DNA of 64,000 nt from an uncultured Clostridia bacterium (GCA_944388035.1 CALXHF010000003.1:1-64000), one strand, 5' to 3'; numbered from the stretch's first letter, positions 29,568-38,780 are shown. A program made the numbers and translations. Notes: generated by a model not told the origin, from the letters alone.

Positions 29568-29918
29568 ATGACAGTAATGTTAGCAATTATATATATATTA
29601 ATATTTATAATATTTGCTTTAGTAGGATATGCAATATTACAAATAAAATTATTTGGTATAAAAGTAAAAGATTTCTGGTCATTTATAGAAGCTAATCAAA
29701 TGCTTGATAGATTATATAAATTTGCAAAACAATATGAGAATATGTCTCCACAGGAACAAATAATTTATTTATCAGAAGCGGATAAAATATTTAGAGCATT
29801 TGAAAATGTACCAAGTGAGTTGTGGGAAGAAGAATATGATAAATATAGAGAAGTTCTAAAAAAATATAAAGATATAAGGCTAATTAGATGGAAAAATGTT
29901 TCAAAGCAAAAAAATTAA
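29568..29918 (+). CDS. Small membrane-anchored protein, unknown
   Basis: This 116-residue protein has one N-terminal membrane helix (residues 4-27) and a cytoplasmic helical part rich in acidic and aromatic residues (EQIIYLSEADKIFRAFENVPSELWEEEYDKYREV). It has its own consensus promoter and is closed by a strong terminator. No family recognised. Confidence 0.65.
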   Translation: MTVMLAIIYILIFIIFALVGYAILQIKLFGIKVKDFWSFIEANQMLDRLYKFAKQYENMSPQEQIIYLSEADKIFRAFENVPSELWEEEYDKYREVLKKYKDIRLIRWKNVSKQKN

Positions 29919-29922
29919 AATA

Positions 29923-29963
29923 ATACCATTAGTAATTCATATCATTACTAATGGTGAATTTTT
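29923..29963. terminator. Bidirectional terminator
   Basis: TACCATTAGTAAT pairs with ATTACTAATGGTG and is flanked by A and T tracts, serving both converging genes. Confidence 0.75.
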
Positions 29964-29965
29964 TT

Positions 29966-30502
29966 CTAAAATTTAATGATAAGCAAACTTAAAAATAAGT
30001 ATGCATAACGAAAAGCTTTTCTCATAAATAATCTTGATTTTAAAATTTCAAAAGTTTCGCTCATTGCACAATATTTATCAACAAAAGTTAATATAAAACC
30101 TTCAATATATTTTGGAAATTGTGGTGTTACAGGCCACATATGTTTTATTATAATGTCTTTTTCTTTTTCATTTAAATTAAAAATTTTACAAGCATTTTCA
30201 CAAGCTGTTTTTCCGTGTGTAAATGCGTGCAAACCTTTTCTATTAGGTTGTTTTTTTCGCCAATCATATAAAAATAAATCGTGTAGCATTGCAGCTCTAG
30301 TAATAGCCGTATAATCTAAATTATATTTTTTAGCAGTAAGAAAGCAATAATAGCTTGCCATATAACAATGGTCAAAACAAGATGTTTCATAATGCTGTCT
30401 AAAATTTTTCATCTGAAGAACAGTTTCATTTGTAATTAATGGATATATAATTTCTTGAAATTCTTTATCATTTTCCATTAAATCTCTTAAATAGTTATTC
30501 AT
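29966..30502 (-). CDS. HD-domain phosphohydrolase
   Basis: This 178-residue protein shows the HD pattern: HYETSCFDHCYMASYYC, the metal-binding pair in RAAMLHDLFLYDW, HAFTHGKTACENA and a final Asp in FVDKYCAM. Such proteins are metal-dependent phosphohydrolases or nucleotidases. It is monocistronic, convergent with the upstream small membrane gene, and divergent from argS. The substrate cannot be told. Confidence 0.85.
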   Translation of the reverse strand: MNNYLRDLMENDKEFQEIIYPLITNETVLQMKNFRQHYETSCFDHCYMASYYCFLTAKKYNLDYTAITRAAMLHDLFLYDWRKKQPNRKGLHAFTHGKTACENACKIFNLNEKEKDIIIKHMWPVTPQFPKYIEGFILTFVDKYCAMSETFEILKSRLFMRKAFRYAYLFLSLLIIKF

Positions 30503-30653
30503 AAAAACCCCTTTAATTTTATTCTATATTAATTTAAAATGTTATTTCTTACCCATCATATTAATTATAGCATAATTTTTATCTAAACTGCAAGTGAAGT
30601 GGAGTAATTTTAAGAATTCAAATATTTAGCTCATAAAGTTAAAATTTCTGTAC

Positions 30654-30682
30654 TTGACAAATTTAAAACATTATGTCATACT
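30654..30682 (+). promoter_or_regulatory. Promoter of argS
   Basis: A perfect TTGACA (30654-30659) with CATACT at the 17-base spacing, about 40 bases ahead of argS. The leader is too short for a T-box. Confidence 0.65.
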
Positions 30683-30723
30683 AAAGTAAGTTAATAAAAT
30701 TAAAAATAAAAAGAGGGATATAA

Positions 30724-32430
30724 ATGCTAGATTTTAAAGAAAGAATATCGAAAGAATTAGAAAACGTAACAAATATCAATAAAGAAGAATTAAAAACATA
30801 TATAGAGACACCTAAAGATTCTAAAAATGGAGATTATTCTTTTCCTTGTTTTAGACTTGCAAAAGAACTAAAAAAAGCACCACAAATAATCGCAAATGAC
30901 ATAAAAGAAAATATTAACTTAGAGAATACAGGAATAGAAAAAGTAGAAGTAGTAGGTGGATTTTTAAACTTTTTCGTTAATAAAAAAATTTTAATAGAAG
31001 AAGTTCTAGAATGGGTTGAAAAGCAAGAACATAAAAAACTAAAAATAGGCGAAGGGAAGAACATAGTAATAGATTATTCAGCACCTAATATTGCAAAACC
31101 ATTTCATATAGGACATTTACGTTCTACAGTTATTGGTGGAGCTTTATCTAATATATATAAATTTTTAGGTTATAATGTAACAGGAATAAATCACTTAGGT
31201 GATTATGGAACACAATTTGGTAAGTTAATAGAAGGCTATAAATTATGGGGTGATGAATATGATATAGACAAAGACCCTATTAATGAATTAACTAAAATTT
31301 ATATTAGAATAAATGAGTTATGTAAAAAAGACGAAAAAGTACTAGAAGAGTGTAGAAATAATTTTAAAAAACTAGAAGATGGAGATCCTTATTGTGTAGA
31401 ATTATGGAACAAATTCAAAGATGTTAGTTTAAAAGAGTTCCAGAGAGTTTATGATTTACTTGGTTCTAAGTTTGAGTCTTGGAATGGAGAAGCTTTTTAT
31501 GCAGATAAAATGCAAGAAGTAGTAGAGATTTTAGAAAAGTCAGGAAAATTAGTAGAATCACAAGGCGCTAAAGTAGTAGATTTAACAGAACAAGGTATAG
31601 ATACACCTTGTATAATCATAAAATCAAATGGTTCATCAACATATGCAACAAGAGATTTAGCAGCTATACTTTATAGAGCAAGAACATATGATTTTGATAA
31701 AGCAATTTATGTAACATCATATGAACAAATATTACATTTTAAGCAAATATTTGCAACTGCAAAATATTTAGGTTTAGATGAAAAATATACAAATGGTTTA
31801 ATACATGTACCATTTGGTATGGTATTGCTTCCAACAGGTAAGATGTCAACTAGAGAAGGAACATCAATAAAATTGGAAGATTTGTTAAATGAAGCAATAG
31901 AAAGAGCTAAAAAAATAATAGAAGATAAAAATCCTGAGTTAGAAGATAAAGAACTTATTGCTAAAAAAGTAGGAGTTGGAGCTGTAATATTTAATGATTT
32001 ATCAAATAACAGAGTGAAAGATGAAATATTTGATTGGGATACTATTTTAAATTTCCAAGGAGAGACAGGACCATATGTTCAATATACTTATGTTCGTACA
32101 CAAAGTATATTGAGAAAAGCAGAAAGTGTACCAAGTTTTAAAGATATAAATACAGAAAAAATTAATGACAATTATTCTATTAATATTTTAAAATTAATAT
32201 ATAATTTTGAAGATATATTAGTAGAAGTAACAAAAAAGGAAGAACCATCAATACTTTCAAGATATTTAATAGATTTAGCAAAAGCATTTAGTAATTTTTA
32301 TAACGAAAATAAAATCATTGGAGAAGAAAAAGAAGTAGAAAATGCTAGATTATATTTAACAAGAGTAGTTGGAGAAATTTTAAAAACAGGTGCTTCTTTA
32401 TTAGGAATAGAAATGCCAGATAAGATGTAA
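30724..32430 (+). CDS. argS: Arginine--tRNA ligase
   Basis: This 568-residue class I synthetase has the HIGH motif in KPFHIGHLRS (128-131) and a KMSTR signature (373-377) in place of KMSKS. The C-terminal anticodon-binding helical domain ends LLGIEMPDKM. It charges all tRNA-Arg isoacceptors, so it is relevant to the apparent loss of CGG as a working codon, although sequence here cannot show which isoacceptors exist. It is monocistronic between a TTGACA promoter and a terminator. Confidence 0.96.
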   Translation: MLDFKERISKELENVTNINKEELKTYIETPKDSKNGDYSFPCFRLAKELKKAPQIIANDIKENINLENTGIEKVEVVGGFLNFFVNKKILIEEVLEWVEKQEHKKLKIGEGKNIVIDYSAPNIAKPFHIGHLRSTVIGGALSNIYKFLGYNVTGINHLGDYGTQFGKLIEGYKLWGDEYDIDKDPINELTKIYIRINELCKKDEKVLEECRNNFKKLEDGDPYCVELWNKFKDVSLKEFQRVYDLLGSKFESWNGEAFYADKMQEVVEILEKSGKLVESQGAKVVDLTEQGIDTPCIIIKSNGSSTYATRDLAAILYRARTYDFDKAIYVTSYEQILHFKQIFATAKYLGLDEKYTNGLIHVPFGMVLLPTGKMSTREGTSIKLEDLLNEAIERAKKIIEDKNPELEDKELIAKKVGVGAVIFNDLSNNRVKDEIFDWDTILNFQGETGPYVQYTYVRTQSILRKAESVPSFKDINTEKINDNYSINILKLIYNFEDILVEVTKKEEPSILSRYLIDLAKAFSNFYNENKIIGEEKEVENARLYLTRVVGEILKTGASLLGIEMPDKM

Positions 32431-32462
32431 AAAATCAAGGGACAATATCCTTGATTTTTTTC
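32429..32462 (+). terminator. Terminator after argS
   Basis: AAAAATCAAGG pairs with CCTTGATTTTT over an eight-base loop and runs into T residues. Confidence 0.8.
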
Positions 32463-32505
32463 TGTACTTAAAATATAATTTAAGAAAAAAGGAAGGAAAA
32501 ATAAA

Positions 32506-32979
32506 ATGGGGAGATTATTTGATGAAATAAGAAAAGAAATTAGAGCAGAGCAAAAAAGACAAAAAAGTAATGAAAAAGAAAATAAAGAAGATATTAAAAA
32601 TAAAATAGGTATAGAAGATTTACTTATAGAGCTTAGAAAAAAAGAAGGACTAACAATAGTAGAACTATTAGAAAAATTAAATGATAGTAATTTAAAAGAA
32701 AAAGATATAAAAAATTGGGAAATAGGTCTAAAATATCCAGATTTAAATACAATTTACAAATTATCAGAAATATATAGAGTCCCAAGTACAGAATTTGTAC
32801 TAGCTAAAAATAATAGCTACGAAAAAGGACTAGCAGGAATAAATAAGAAAATAATAAGGTGGATAGCATATACATTAAATGTATCATTTTATATAGGCAC
32901 GGTAATAACGGTATTGATATATATATGTGCTTTAGTGTTTGCTTTCATGTTTTTTCTTTCAATGGCATATAGTGTGTAA
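32506..32979 (+). CDS. XRE-type helix-turn-helix protein with C-terminal membrane segment
   Basis: In this 157-residue protein residues 43-105 form an XRE-like HTH (IEDLLIELRKKEGLTIVELLEKL, then WEIGLKYPDLNTIYKLSEIY), ahead of which is a charged helix. The C-terminal 40 residues form one or two membrane helices (VSFYIGTVITVLIYICALVF). A membrane-tethered DNA-binding protein could be a sensor-regulator. AAGGAAGG lies ahead of the ATG. The target is unknown. Confidence 0.75.
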   Translation: MGRLFDEIRKEIRAEQKRQKSNEKENKEDIKNKIGIEDLLIELRKKEGLTIVELLEKLNDSNLKEKDIKNWEIGLKYPDLNTIYKLSEIYRVPSTEFVLAKNNSYEKGLAGINKKIIRWIAYTLNVSFYIGTVITVLIYICALVFAFMFFLSMAYSV

Positions 32980-33018
32980 AAAAAATAGAATAAACTTGTA
33001 GAAAAAAACAAAAAAATA

Positions 33019-33047
33019 TTGAAATTTGAAATATATTAATATATAAT
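33019..33047 (+). promoter_or_regulatory. Sigma-A promoter
   Basis: TTGAAA (33019-33024), 17-base spacer and TATAAT (33042-33047), 33 bases ahead of the next ATG. Confidence 0.8.
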
Positions 33048-33079
33048 CAAATTATAGTAAATAAAGAGGAGTTGATAAT

Positions 33080-33823
33080 ATGGACGAAAATAAAAAAGAA
33101 GAGAAAAAATTAGAGAAAAAGGCAGATGTAAAGCAAGAAATAAAAAAAGAAGAACCAAAATTTAAACAAGTAGACAAAAAAGAGACAAATAAAGCAGAAA
33201 AACAAATAAAAAAAGAAAAGAACAAAAAAGATAGAGCAGGAAAAAAATCACCAGTAATACCAACTGTAATAGTAGTTGTTGTTATATTATTAATAGCAAT
33301 ATTATTAACAGTTATGATAGTAACATCAAGTGCACCTAAAAAATCATTAGAAGCATTATTAACAAACTTAAAAGCAGGAGATTTTACAAAAGCACAAGAA
33401 TATGTAAGTGGTGACCTTGACTTAGGTACAGTTAATTCAAATGAAGAAACACAAAAATTATTATTTGATAAACTTAATTGGAAAACAAATAAGGTAACTG
33501 AAAAAGATGAAAACAATGCAACAATAGAAGTAGAAATAACAACAAAAGATTTTCAATCAATAATTAACAAATTATATGAAAGAGCATTGAATTCAGTAAA
33601 AGGAGCAATTATAGGAGATAGTAGTATTGAGAGTTTTTCAAGTGATAATTTTGAGAATTACTTCATAGAAGAACTAAGAAAAGAAGATATACAAACAACA
33701 ACAATAACAACAACTGTAAATGCAGTTAAAGAAGATAATAAATGGAAAATAGTCTCAGATGATGCTTTATATAATGCGTTACTTCCAGGATTACAAGAGG
33801 CTGTTAACAATTTGGGAAATTAA
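33080..33823 (+). CDS. Membrane-anchored protein with extracellular DUF4878-like domain
   Basis: This 247-residue protein has an N-terminal cytoplasmic part of about 60 residues almost entirely Lys/Glu (KKEEKKLEKKADVKQEIKK). A single membrane helix (about 65-88, IPTVIVVVVILLIAILL) comes next, then an extracellular domain with the cystatin/NTF2-like pattern LEALLTNLKAGDFTKAQEYV and DNKWKIVSDDALYNALL. Such domains are ligand or partner binders of unknown function. It has its own promoter and shares a bidirectional terminator with ytxC. Confidence 0.7.
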   Translation: MDENKKEEKKLEKKADVKQEIKKEEPKFKQVDKKETNKAEKQIKKEKNKKDRAGKKSPVIPTVIVVVVILLIAILLTVMIVTSSAPKKSLEALLTNLKAGDFTKAQEYVSGDLDLGTVNSNEETQKLLFDKLNWKTNKVTEKDENNATIEVEITTKDFQSIINKLYERALNSVKGAIIGDSSIESFSSDNFENYFIEELRKEDIQTTTITTTVNAVKEDNKWKIVSDDALYNALLPGLQEAVNNLGN

Positions 33824-33848
33824 TTAATAATGAATAAATAAAATAAAA

Positions 33849-33886
33849 AAGTCCTAATATAAATTTAAATAGTATTAGGACTTATT
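33849..33886. terminator. Bidirectional terminator
   Basis: AAGTCCTAATA pairs with TATTAGGACTT between the converging 33080 and ytxC genes. It overlaps the last codons of ytxC. Confidence 0.75.
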
Positions 33887-34722
33887 TCTTTTTTATAAAG
33901 TTTACAAATATTACAATCAGTGCAGATATGAACTCTGTTTTCAAAAATAGCTTGTAGAGTATTAATAAATTCATCTAAATAATTATCAATTAAATGAATA
34001 TATATTTTATTAGGAAGAAGTGTTAAAAGAGTATTTAAAGTGTAATCATTAGTAGAAAAAGAAATATCACTTAAAATTTTTGTATCAAGTAAGTTTTGAG
34101 AAACATCTATAATATGTTTATCCTTATCTAATAATATAGTATTAGAATTAGAATAAATGATGTGTATTAATTCACAATTAGATTTTTCTGAATTAATATA
34201 TAATTTAAGAAGAGAAACAAATTCTAAATATTCCTTTTCTATAACAAAACTATTAACAGCTTCTGTAACTATATCATCTAAAATACTTAAATATGGTTTT
34301 AGTCTAAAATTAGTAAAACCAGTTAAATATAGTTTTTTATTTTCAATTAAATAATCAAAAAAAATTTTCTTAAGTATATTAAATTTTTTGTTATATTCAA
34401 AAGAAATATCTTCAGCCATTATATCAAAACAAATATCTATAATTTGTTTTCTTTCATTAAAATTAAAATAAAAATAATTTTCTATAAGAATATTATATAT
34501 AAAATCTTCCTCTAATTCATCAATAATGAGAAGAGATAAAATTTCTGAAATTTTATTTATAAACAAGGAATTATTTTCGCCTTTATAGTGAATAATAATG
34601 TTATTATAGTGCTTAAATCGTTTGCTTACAAAACAAATATTATCTAATTTTAAATAGTTTAATTCATTTAGTAGATAATTTATTAAATTAGAATTATTCG
34701 TCTTAATACAAAGTGATTTCAT
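33865..34722 (-). CDS. ytxC: Sporulation protein YtxC
   Basis: This 285-residue protein contains the YtxC-family block FTNFRLKPYLSILDDIVTEA, followed by VEKEYLEFVSLLKLY-like sequence (here VIEKEYLEFVSLLKLY) and a C-terminal CTDCNICKLYKKE cysteine cluster. YtxC is conserved in spore-forming Firmicutes with no defined biochemical role. It is monocistronic and preceded on its own strand by GAGAGGAGC. It supports the view that the organism sporulates. Confidence 0.85.
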   Translation of the reverse strand: MKSLCIKTNNSNLINYLLNELNYLKLDNICFVSKRFKHYNNIIIHYKGENNSLFINKISEILSLLIIDELEEDFIYNILIENYFYFNFNERKQIIDICFDIMAEDISFEYNKKFNILKKIFFDYLIENKKLYLTGFTNFRLKPYLSILDDIVTEAVNSFVIEKEYLEFVSLLKLYINSEKSNCELIHIIYSNSNTILLDKDKHIIDVSQNLLDTKILSDISFSTNDYTLNTLLTLLPNKIYIHLIDNYLDEFINTLQAIFENRVHICTDCNICKLYKKEISPNTI

Positions 34723-34802
34723 AAAAAAGCTCCTCTCTAAAAATATTATCTACTAAACAAGCAAAACTTATACATTATCTTATGCTAAAATAAAAAAAGT
34801 GT

Positions 34803-34832
34803 GAGACAAAAGTGGGTGTCCCCATTTGTCTC
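34803..34832. repeat. REP-like hairpin with GTGTCCCC core, copy 1
   Basis: GAGACAAA pairs with TTTGTCTC around a GTGGGTGTCCCCA core. Near-identical copies lie at 36437-36467 (inverted) and 56090-56120. It may also terminate the minus-strand GH57 gene. Confidence 0.75.
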
Positions 34833-36417
34833 ATCTATAAATATTATAGTCTATATCTGGAAATAAACAGTCTTTTTTGTTTATATCTTTTAAAAATTCT
34901 TCATCTATTTTATTTTCTTTTATTTGATAATATAGTTTTGTAAAACGTCCTATATGGTCTTTTATTCGTTTTTTTGCATAGTCAACCATTGTTCCATTTG
35001 TTATAATAAATAGCCAGTCACTGCTTTGGGCTAAAAGTAATTCTCTTGCACATTGATTTAATGCTTTTTTCTTTATTCCCTTAGCATTTGGATAAAGTGA
35101 AGCTAATTCACACATCCTATCTCCAGCGACGTGTAAATGTCTATGTACATAGTCATTTGTTTGGTTAAGCCAAACCTCACTATAACCATTTGCACCCCAG
35201 CTTGAACGACAAGGAGTTGCAACTTGTATTTCTGGATATTTATCTATATATTCTGATGGTGTTATTAATTTGAAATTACAATCATCATAATATATTTTCT
35301 TAAATAAAATGTATAACCAATAAGGTCCTTCATACCACCAATGACCATAAAGTTCTGCATCATATGGGCATAGAATAATTGGAGGTTTATCCATAAAATT
35401 AGATAGATGATTTATTTGTGCTGTCCTACAATCTAAAAAATGTCCTGCTTGTTTTTCTGCTGAGTCTTTTGCCCATTGAATATTATAATAATCTTTAAAT
35501 TCAGTTTTTCCTGTAATTCTATAATATTTAATACCAGTATGAACTCTGACTCCATTATGTGCAATGTAAGGTTTAATATAATCATAATCAGCATCATATC
35601 CAATATCACGATAAAATTCACGGTAATTAAAATCACCTGGATAACCGTTAATAGAACTCCATACTTGTCTTGAAGATTCAATATCACGACCAAATGCTAC
35701 AACTCCTTGAGGTGAAACAATAGGTGCGAAAGTGCCATAAATAGGAGTAGGGTCAGCATATAAAATTCCGTGTGATTCTGTTATAATATATTCAATTCCA
35801 AATTCTCTTAGATATTTATCAGCTTCTGGCACATATCCACATTCTGGAAGCCAGATACCACGAGGCTTCTTTCCAAAATATCTTTCATATGTTTGTACAC
35901 CAACTGCAATTTGTGCTTTAACAGTTTTTTCATTGACATAAAGGATAGGAAAATATCCGTGTGTCGCACCACAAGTAATAATTTCTAGTTTTCCGATATC
36001 CTGAAAATGTTTAAAGCCTTCTATTAAATTACATTTATAAACATCTCTAAATAAATGAAGGTCATTAGAATATCTATCAAAATAATAATGAGAAAGCTTA
36101 TTTAATCTTTCATCACCAGCTGTCCTTTTTATTTCTTTTTTTGATAATTCTATTTGTCTTTTTAAATATTTAATATATTTTCTTTGTAATAATTTATTAT
36201 CAAGCATAGAAAGTAGAGGAGGTGTCATTGACATTGTAATTCTAAAATCAACACCTTCATCTACTAATTTTTGAAAATTAGTAAGTAATGGTATATATGT
36301 TTCGGAAATAGCTTCATAAAGCCAAGATTCTTCTAAATAATCATCACTTTCAGGGTGATGTATAAATGGAAGATGTGCATGTAAAACAAAACTTACATAA
36401 CCTTTTTTCTCTTGCAT
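34831..36417 (-). CDS. Glycoside hydrolase family 57, 1,4-alpha-glucan branching enzyme-like
   Basis: This 528-residue protein has GH57 motif 1 VLHAHLPFIHH, motif 3 GIWLPECGYVPEADKYL with the catalytic Glu, and motif 4 CPYDAELYGHWWYEGPYWL with the catalytic Asp. The C-terminal helical part (ATPCRSSWGANGYSEVW) matches the branching-enzyme subgroup. It should form alpha-1,6 branches in glycogen-like glucan. The gene is followed on its strand by a REP-like hairpin and preceded by a DUF4912 gene, a pairing I recall from other Firmicutes. Confidence 0.9.
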   Translation of the reverse strand: MQEKKGYVSFVLHAHLPFIHHPESDDYLEESWLYEAISETYIPLLTNFQKLVDEGVDFRITMSMTPPLLSMLDNKLLQRKYIKYLKRQIELSKKEIKRTAGDERLNKLSHYYFDRYSNDLHLFRDVYKCNLIEGFKHFQDIGKLEIITCGATHGYFPILYVNEKTVKAQIAVGVQTYERYFGKKPRGIWLPECGYVPEADKYLREFGIEYIITESHGILYADPTPIYGTFAPIVSPQGVVAFGRDIESSRQVWSSINGYPGDFNYREFYRDIGYDADYDYIKPYIAHNGVRVHTGIKYYRITGKTEFKDYYNIQWAKDSAEKQAGHFLDCRTAQINHLSNFMDKPPIILCPYDAELYGHWWYEGPYWLYILFKKIYYDDCNFKLITPSEYIDKYPEIQVATPCRSSWGANGYSEVWLNQTNDYVHRHLHVAGDRMCELASLYPNAKGIKKKALNQCARELLLAQSSDWLFIITNGTMVDYAKKRIKDHIGRFTKLYYQIKENKIDEEFLKDINKKDCLFPDIDYNIYR

Positions 36418-36436
36418 AATTTAAAACTCCTTTTTT

Positions 36437-36467
36437 GAGACAAATGAGGACACCCATTTTTTATCTC
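36437..36467. repeat. REP-like hairpin with GTGTCCTC core, copy 2 (inverted)
   Basis: On the minus strand this reads GAGATAAAAAATGGGTGTCC followed by TCATTTGTCTC, nearly the same as the copies at 34803 and 56090. It lies between the GH57 and DUF4912 genes. Confidence 0.7.
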
Positions 36468-36511
36468 ATTTTTATTATTTGTCGATTTTTGTCTATTGTT
36501 TGAACAAAAAT

Positions 36512-36546
36512 AAGACACTGGAGACCCCAAAATATCCAGTGTCTCA
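36512..36546 (-). terminator. Terminator after DUF4912 gene
   Basis: On the minus strand GAGACACTGGA pairs with TCCAGTGTCTT across a loop with GGGGTC. The stem uses the same GAGACA/TGTCTT words as the REP-like hairpins. Confidence 0.65.
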
Positions 36547-36549
36547 TTT

Positions 36550-37425
36550 TTATGAAGATGGATGTGAAGATGGATTTTTTAGATCATAAATATCTTCTAC
36601 ATTTTCATCTTTGTAAATTTCTCTATATAAATCATAAATATCATAAATTTTACCCATATTTGTAATAAATGATAAAGTATTTATTGGTTTTTCTGTAACA
36701 GTTCCTGTTTTTATATTTCTAAAATAAACCATTTTTTGTTCTTTATTAAATAATATTCTATCATTTGGTGCTTGCATTTCGTTTGATGTTGTAACATATA
36801 TATAATCATCTTTTAATTTTTCAGTTTTTACAATAGGGCGTCTACCAAGTTCTATTCTATAATCACATTTGCTATCTGCTACGTGTAAATACCAACTATT
36901 TGCAAAATCATTTATTTCTACTTCAAAACTATAACCTAAAGTATCATTATGAACTATTAAAACTGGTTTAGTGTTATTAAAGAAATCTTCGCCATAATGT
37001 TTTTCATAGTTTTTTCTATCTTCGTCTGACATATCCCAATAAATAAATAGAGTAGAAGGTGTTTGTGCTAAAACTTTTACTACTGTTTGATTATAACGAT
37101 ATGGCAAGTCATAATATTCTACTGGAACTACTTTTTCTTGTTTTTTTACTGCTTTTTTTCTTGTTGTTGTTTTCTTTGTTGAAGCTGTTTTTTTAGTAAC
37201 CCTTTTAGTGGTAGAACTTGATTTTTTAGTAGTTTCTTTTTTGGATGTGGATTTTTTTACAGGTTCTTTCTTTTTGGTAGTTGTTGCTTTTGTTCTTGTT
37301 GTCTTTTTAACAGCTGTTTTTCCTGTATTAGTAGTTTTTTTAGTAGTTGATTTTGTTGTTTTAGCTTTTTTTACTTCTTTTTCTTTATTATCTAATTCTA
37401 TTTGTTCTTTTGTTCTTCTTGGCAT
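36550..37425 (-). CDS. DUF4912-domain protein with Lys/Thr-rich N-terminal extension
   Basis: In this 291-residue protein residues 1-95 are made of KTTTRKK/KKT-type repeats, resembling histone-H1-like tails and probably disordered. The DUF4912 domain follows, with LPYRYNQTVVKVLAQTPSTL, FIYWDMSDEDRKNYEKHYGE and the WYLHVADSKCDYRIELGRR core, often linked to carbohydrate enzymes. It probably works with the adjacent GH57 protein. AGGAGG precedes the ATG. The basic tail could bind polyanions; that is an inference. Confidence 0.8.
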   Translation of the reverse strand: MPRRTKEQIELDNKEKEVKKAKTTKSTTKKTTNTGKTAVKKTTRTKATTTKKKEPVKKSTSKKETTKKSSSTTKRVTKKTASTKKTTTRKKAVKKQEKVVPVEYYDLPYRYNQTVVKVLAQTPSTLFIYWDMSDEDRKNYEKHYGEDFFNNTKPVLIVHNDTLGYSFEVEINDFANSWYLHVADSKCDYRIELGRRPIVKTEKLKDDYIYVTTSNEMQAPNDRILFNKEQKMVYFRNIKTGTVTEKPINTLSFITNMGKIYDIYDLYREIYKDENVEDIYDLKNPSSHPSS

Positions 37426-37552
37426 TTTTATCCTCCTATGTAAATTCCTAAACTTTCCTTTATATATTATACTAAAACAAAAAGAAATTCAAGACAAAAT
37501 TGAAAGTTTTTTATAATATTTCTTGAAAAATAAAAGAGTATAGCAATATACT

Positions 37553-38404
37553 CTATATAATATCTTTTTTTGGTTCTCCTGGCTCTTCCAAAAGTTCAGG
37601 ATGATTTAAATATTTTATAAAAGATCTAAAGGAAGAGGCATAATAATATCCGTCACAAATTCTTTCATCACCAACAAAAGCTATTGTAATACATTTTTCT
37701 TTTTTTATTTCATCATCTTCATAAATAAAGCTTTTTTTCTTCTTTCCCATAGCGAAAAACATACTTGTTGTACCAAAATTATATAAATGGTGATATATTG
37801 TATCTATTCCAAGTGAGCCTACATTAGTAAGAAATGCAGATGTGTGAAATGGACTTGCATTAATTACTACTCTTGGTAAAAGACCGTGTTTATCTAAGAA
37901 GCTAAATATTTTTACAGCAAACCTAACAAAGCCTGTTGGTATTTTTGATAATATCCCTGCCATATTATCTGTATTATTAGAAGTTTCTGTATCTTTGTTT
38001 TGTTTTATTGTTTCTTCTAATTTGTCTTTTATTTCAAAAATATTTTCTGTTCCATCATATCTAATTTTCAAAGTAGTTTCTTGACCAGTATCTGATAAAC
38101 TTTTTTTAATTGCTAAAGATAAATATATTCCATCTCTTGCATATAATCTTCCGTTCATTGCAAATCTATTTAAAGAAGGTCTTTCTGCAATTATCCTAAC
38201 AACTGTTGCATATATAATATCCATATATGATAGTCTAATTCCTTCTTCTAATTTTTTTGAGATATAATCATCCATAGCATTTAATACTATATCTTGTTTA
38301 AAATAAACTTGTGAATCATTTCTAGTTAGCATAACACTAGGTATTATTTTAAAAAATGGTGGTACATTTTTTAATTTTCTTCCATCTGATCTATATCCAA
38401 ACAT
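37553..38404 (-). CDS. 2-oxo-acid dehydrogenase E2/CAT-fold acyltransferase-like protein, catalytic His absent
   Basis: This 283-residue protein has a chloramphenicol-acetyltransferase-like fold typical of E2 catalytic cores: IIYATVVRIIAERPSLNRF, GIYLSLAIKKSL, and the C-terminal VGDERICDGYYYASSFRSFI. In active E2/CAT enzymes the last motif is (H/D)HRxxDG with a catalytic His. Here it reads DERICDG (246-252), with Glu in place of His. No lipoyl or E1-binding domain is present. It may use a different mechanism or act non-enzymatically. It is monocistronic, with AAGGGGA before the ATG. Confidence 0.75.
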   Translation of the reverse strand: MFGYRSDGRKLKNVPPFFKIIPSVMLTRNDSQVYFKQDIVLNAMDDYISKKLEEGIRLSYMDIIYATVVRIIAERPSLNRFAMNGRLYARDGIYLSLAIKKSLSDTGQETTLKIRYDGTENIFEIKDKLEETIKQNKDTETSNNTDNMAGILSKIPTGFVRFAVKIFSFLDKHGLLPRVVINASPFHTSAFLTNVGSLGIDTIYHHLYNFGTTSMFFAMGKKKKSFIYEDDEIKKEKCITIAFVGDERICDGYYYASSFRSFIKYLNHPELLEEPGEPKKDII

Positions 38405-38558
38405 TTTAAATTCCCCTTTATTAATTTATATTAAGCTAAAATATAAATAAAACTATTTTCATATATAATTTTATATTCTATTAAAGGAAAAAGTCAAGTA
38501 AAAGTTAAGAAAAATGTCGAAAAATGAAATAAAAGATAAGAAATAAAATAATAAGGTA

Positions 38559-38564
38559 TATAAT
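38559..38564 (+). promoter_or_regulatory. Candidate -10 box ahead of the structured region
   Basis: TATAAT at 38559-38564 without a clear -35. It would start a transcript about 20 bases before the long stem at 38591. Confidence 0.35.
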
Positions 38565-38590
38565 ATTTATAAAGAAGGTAATTCATTTGA

Positions 38591-38732
38591 GCACATAGCG
38601 AAAAAAACTAGAATTATTCATTAGATATGAGTTCTGTTATTAATAAAGGAGGGAATATTAATTCAAAACCAATAGCTAATCGTGGAAATGACCTGGGAGG
38701 AGAAGCTACTAATTATTCATTTCGTTTTGTGC
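38591..38732 (+). ncRNA. Structured RNA candidate upstream of accD
   Basis: GCACATAGCGAAA (38591-38603) pairs with TTTCGTTTTGTGC (38720-38732) with one mismatch, closing a 142-base structure. Inside, ATTAATA/TATTAAT (around 38639-38661) forms a hairpin with a purine loop AAGGAGGGAA. A second pairing, TAGCT/AGCTA, encloses GACCTGGGAGGAG. Two unpaired GGAGG segments are notable. No ORF fits. It does not match any RNA family I know. The region 38405-38760 holds nothing else. Confidence 0.45.
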
Positions 38733-38780
38733 TTTACGTATTATAATAAAAAGAAATTAGTTTTTGACCAATTATTCTAA

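Noticed and set aside
36550..37425. Histone-H1-like protein
   Set aside because: Only the N-terminal tail is Lys/Thr-rich; the conserved part is a DUF4912 domain.
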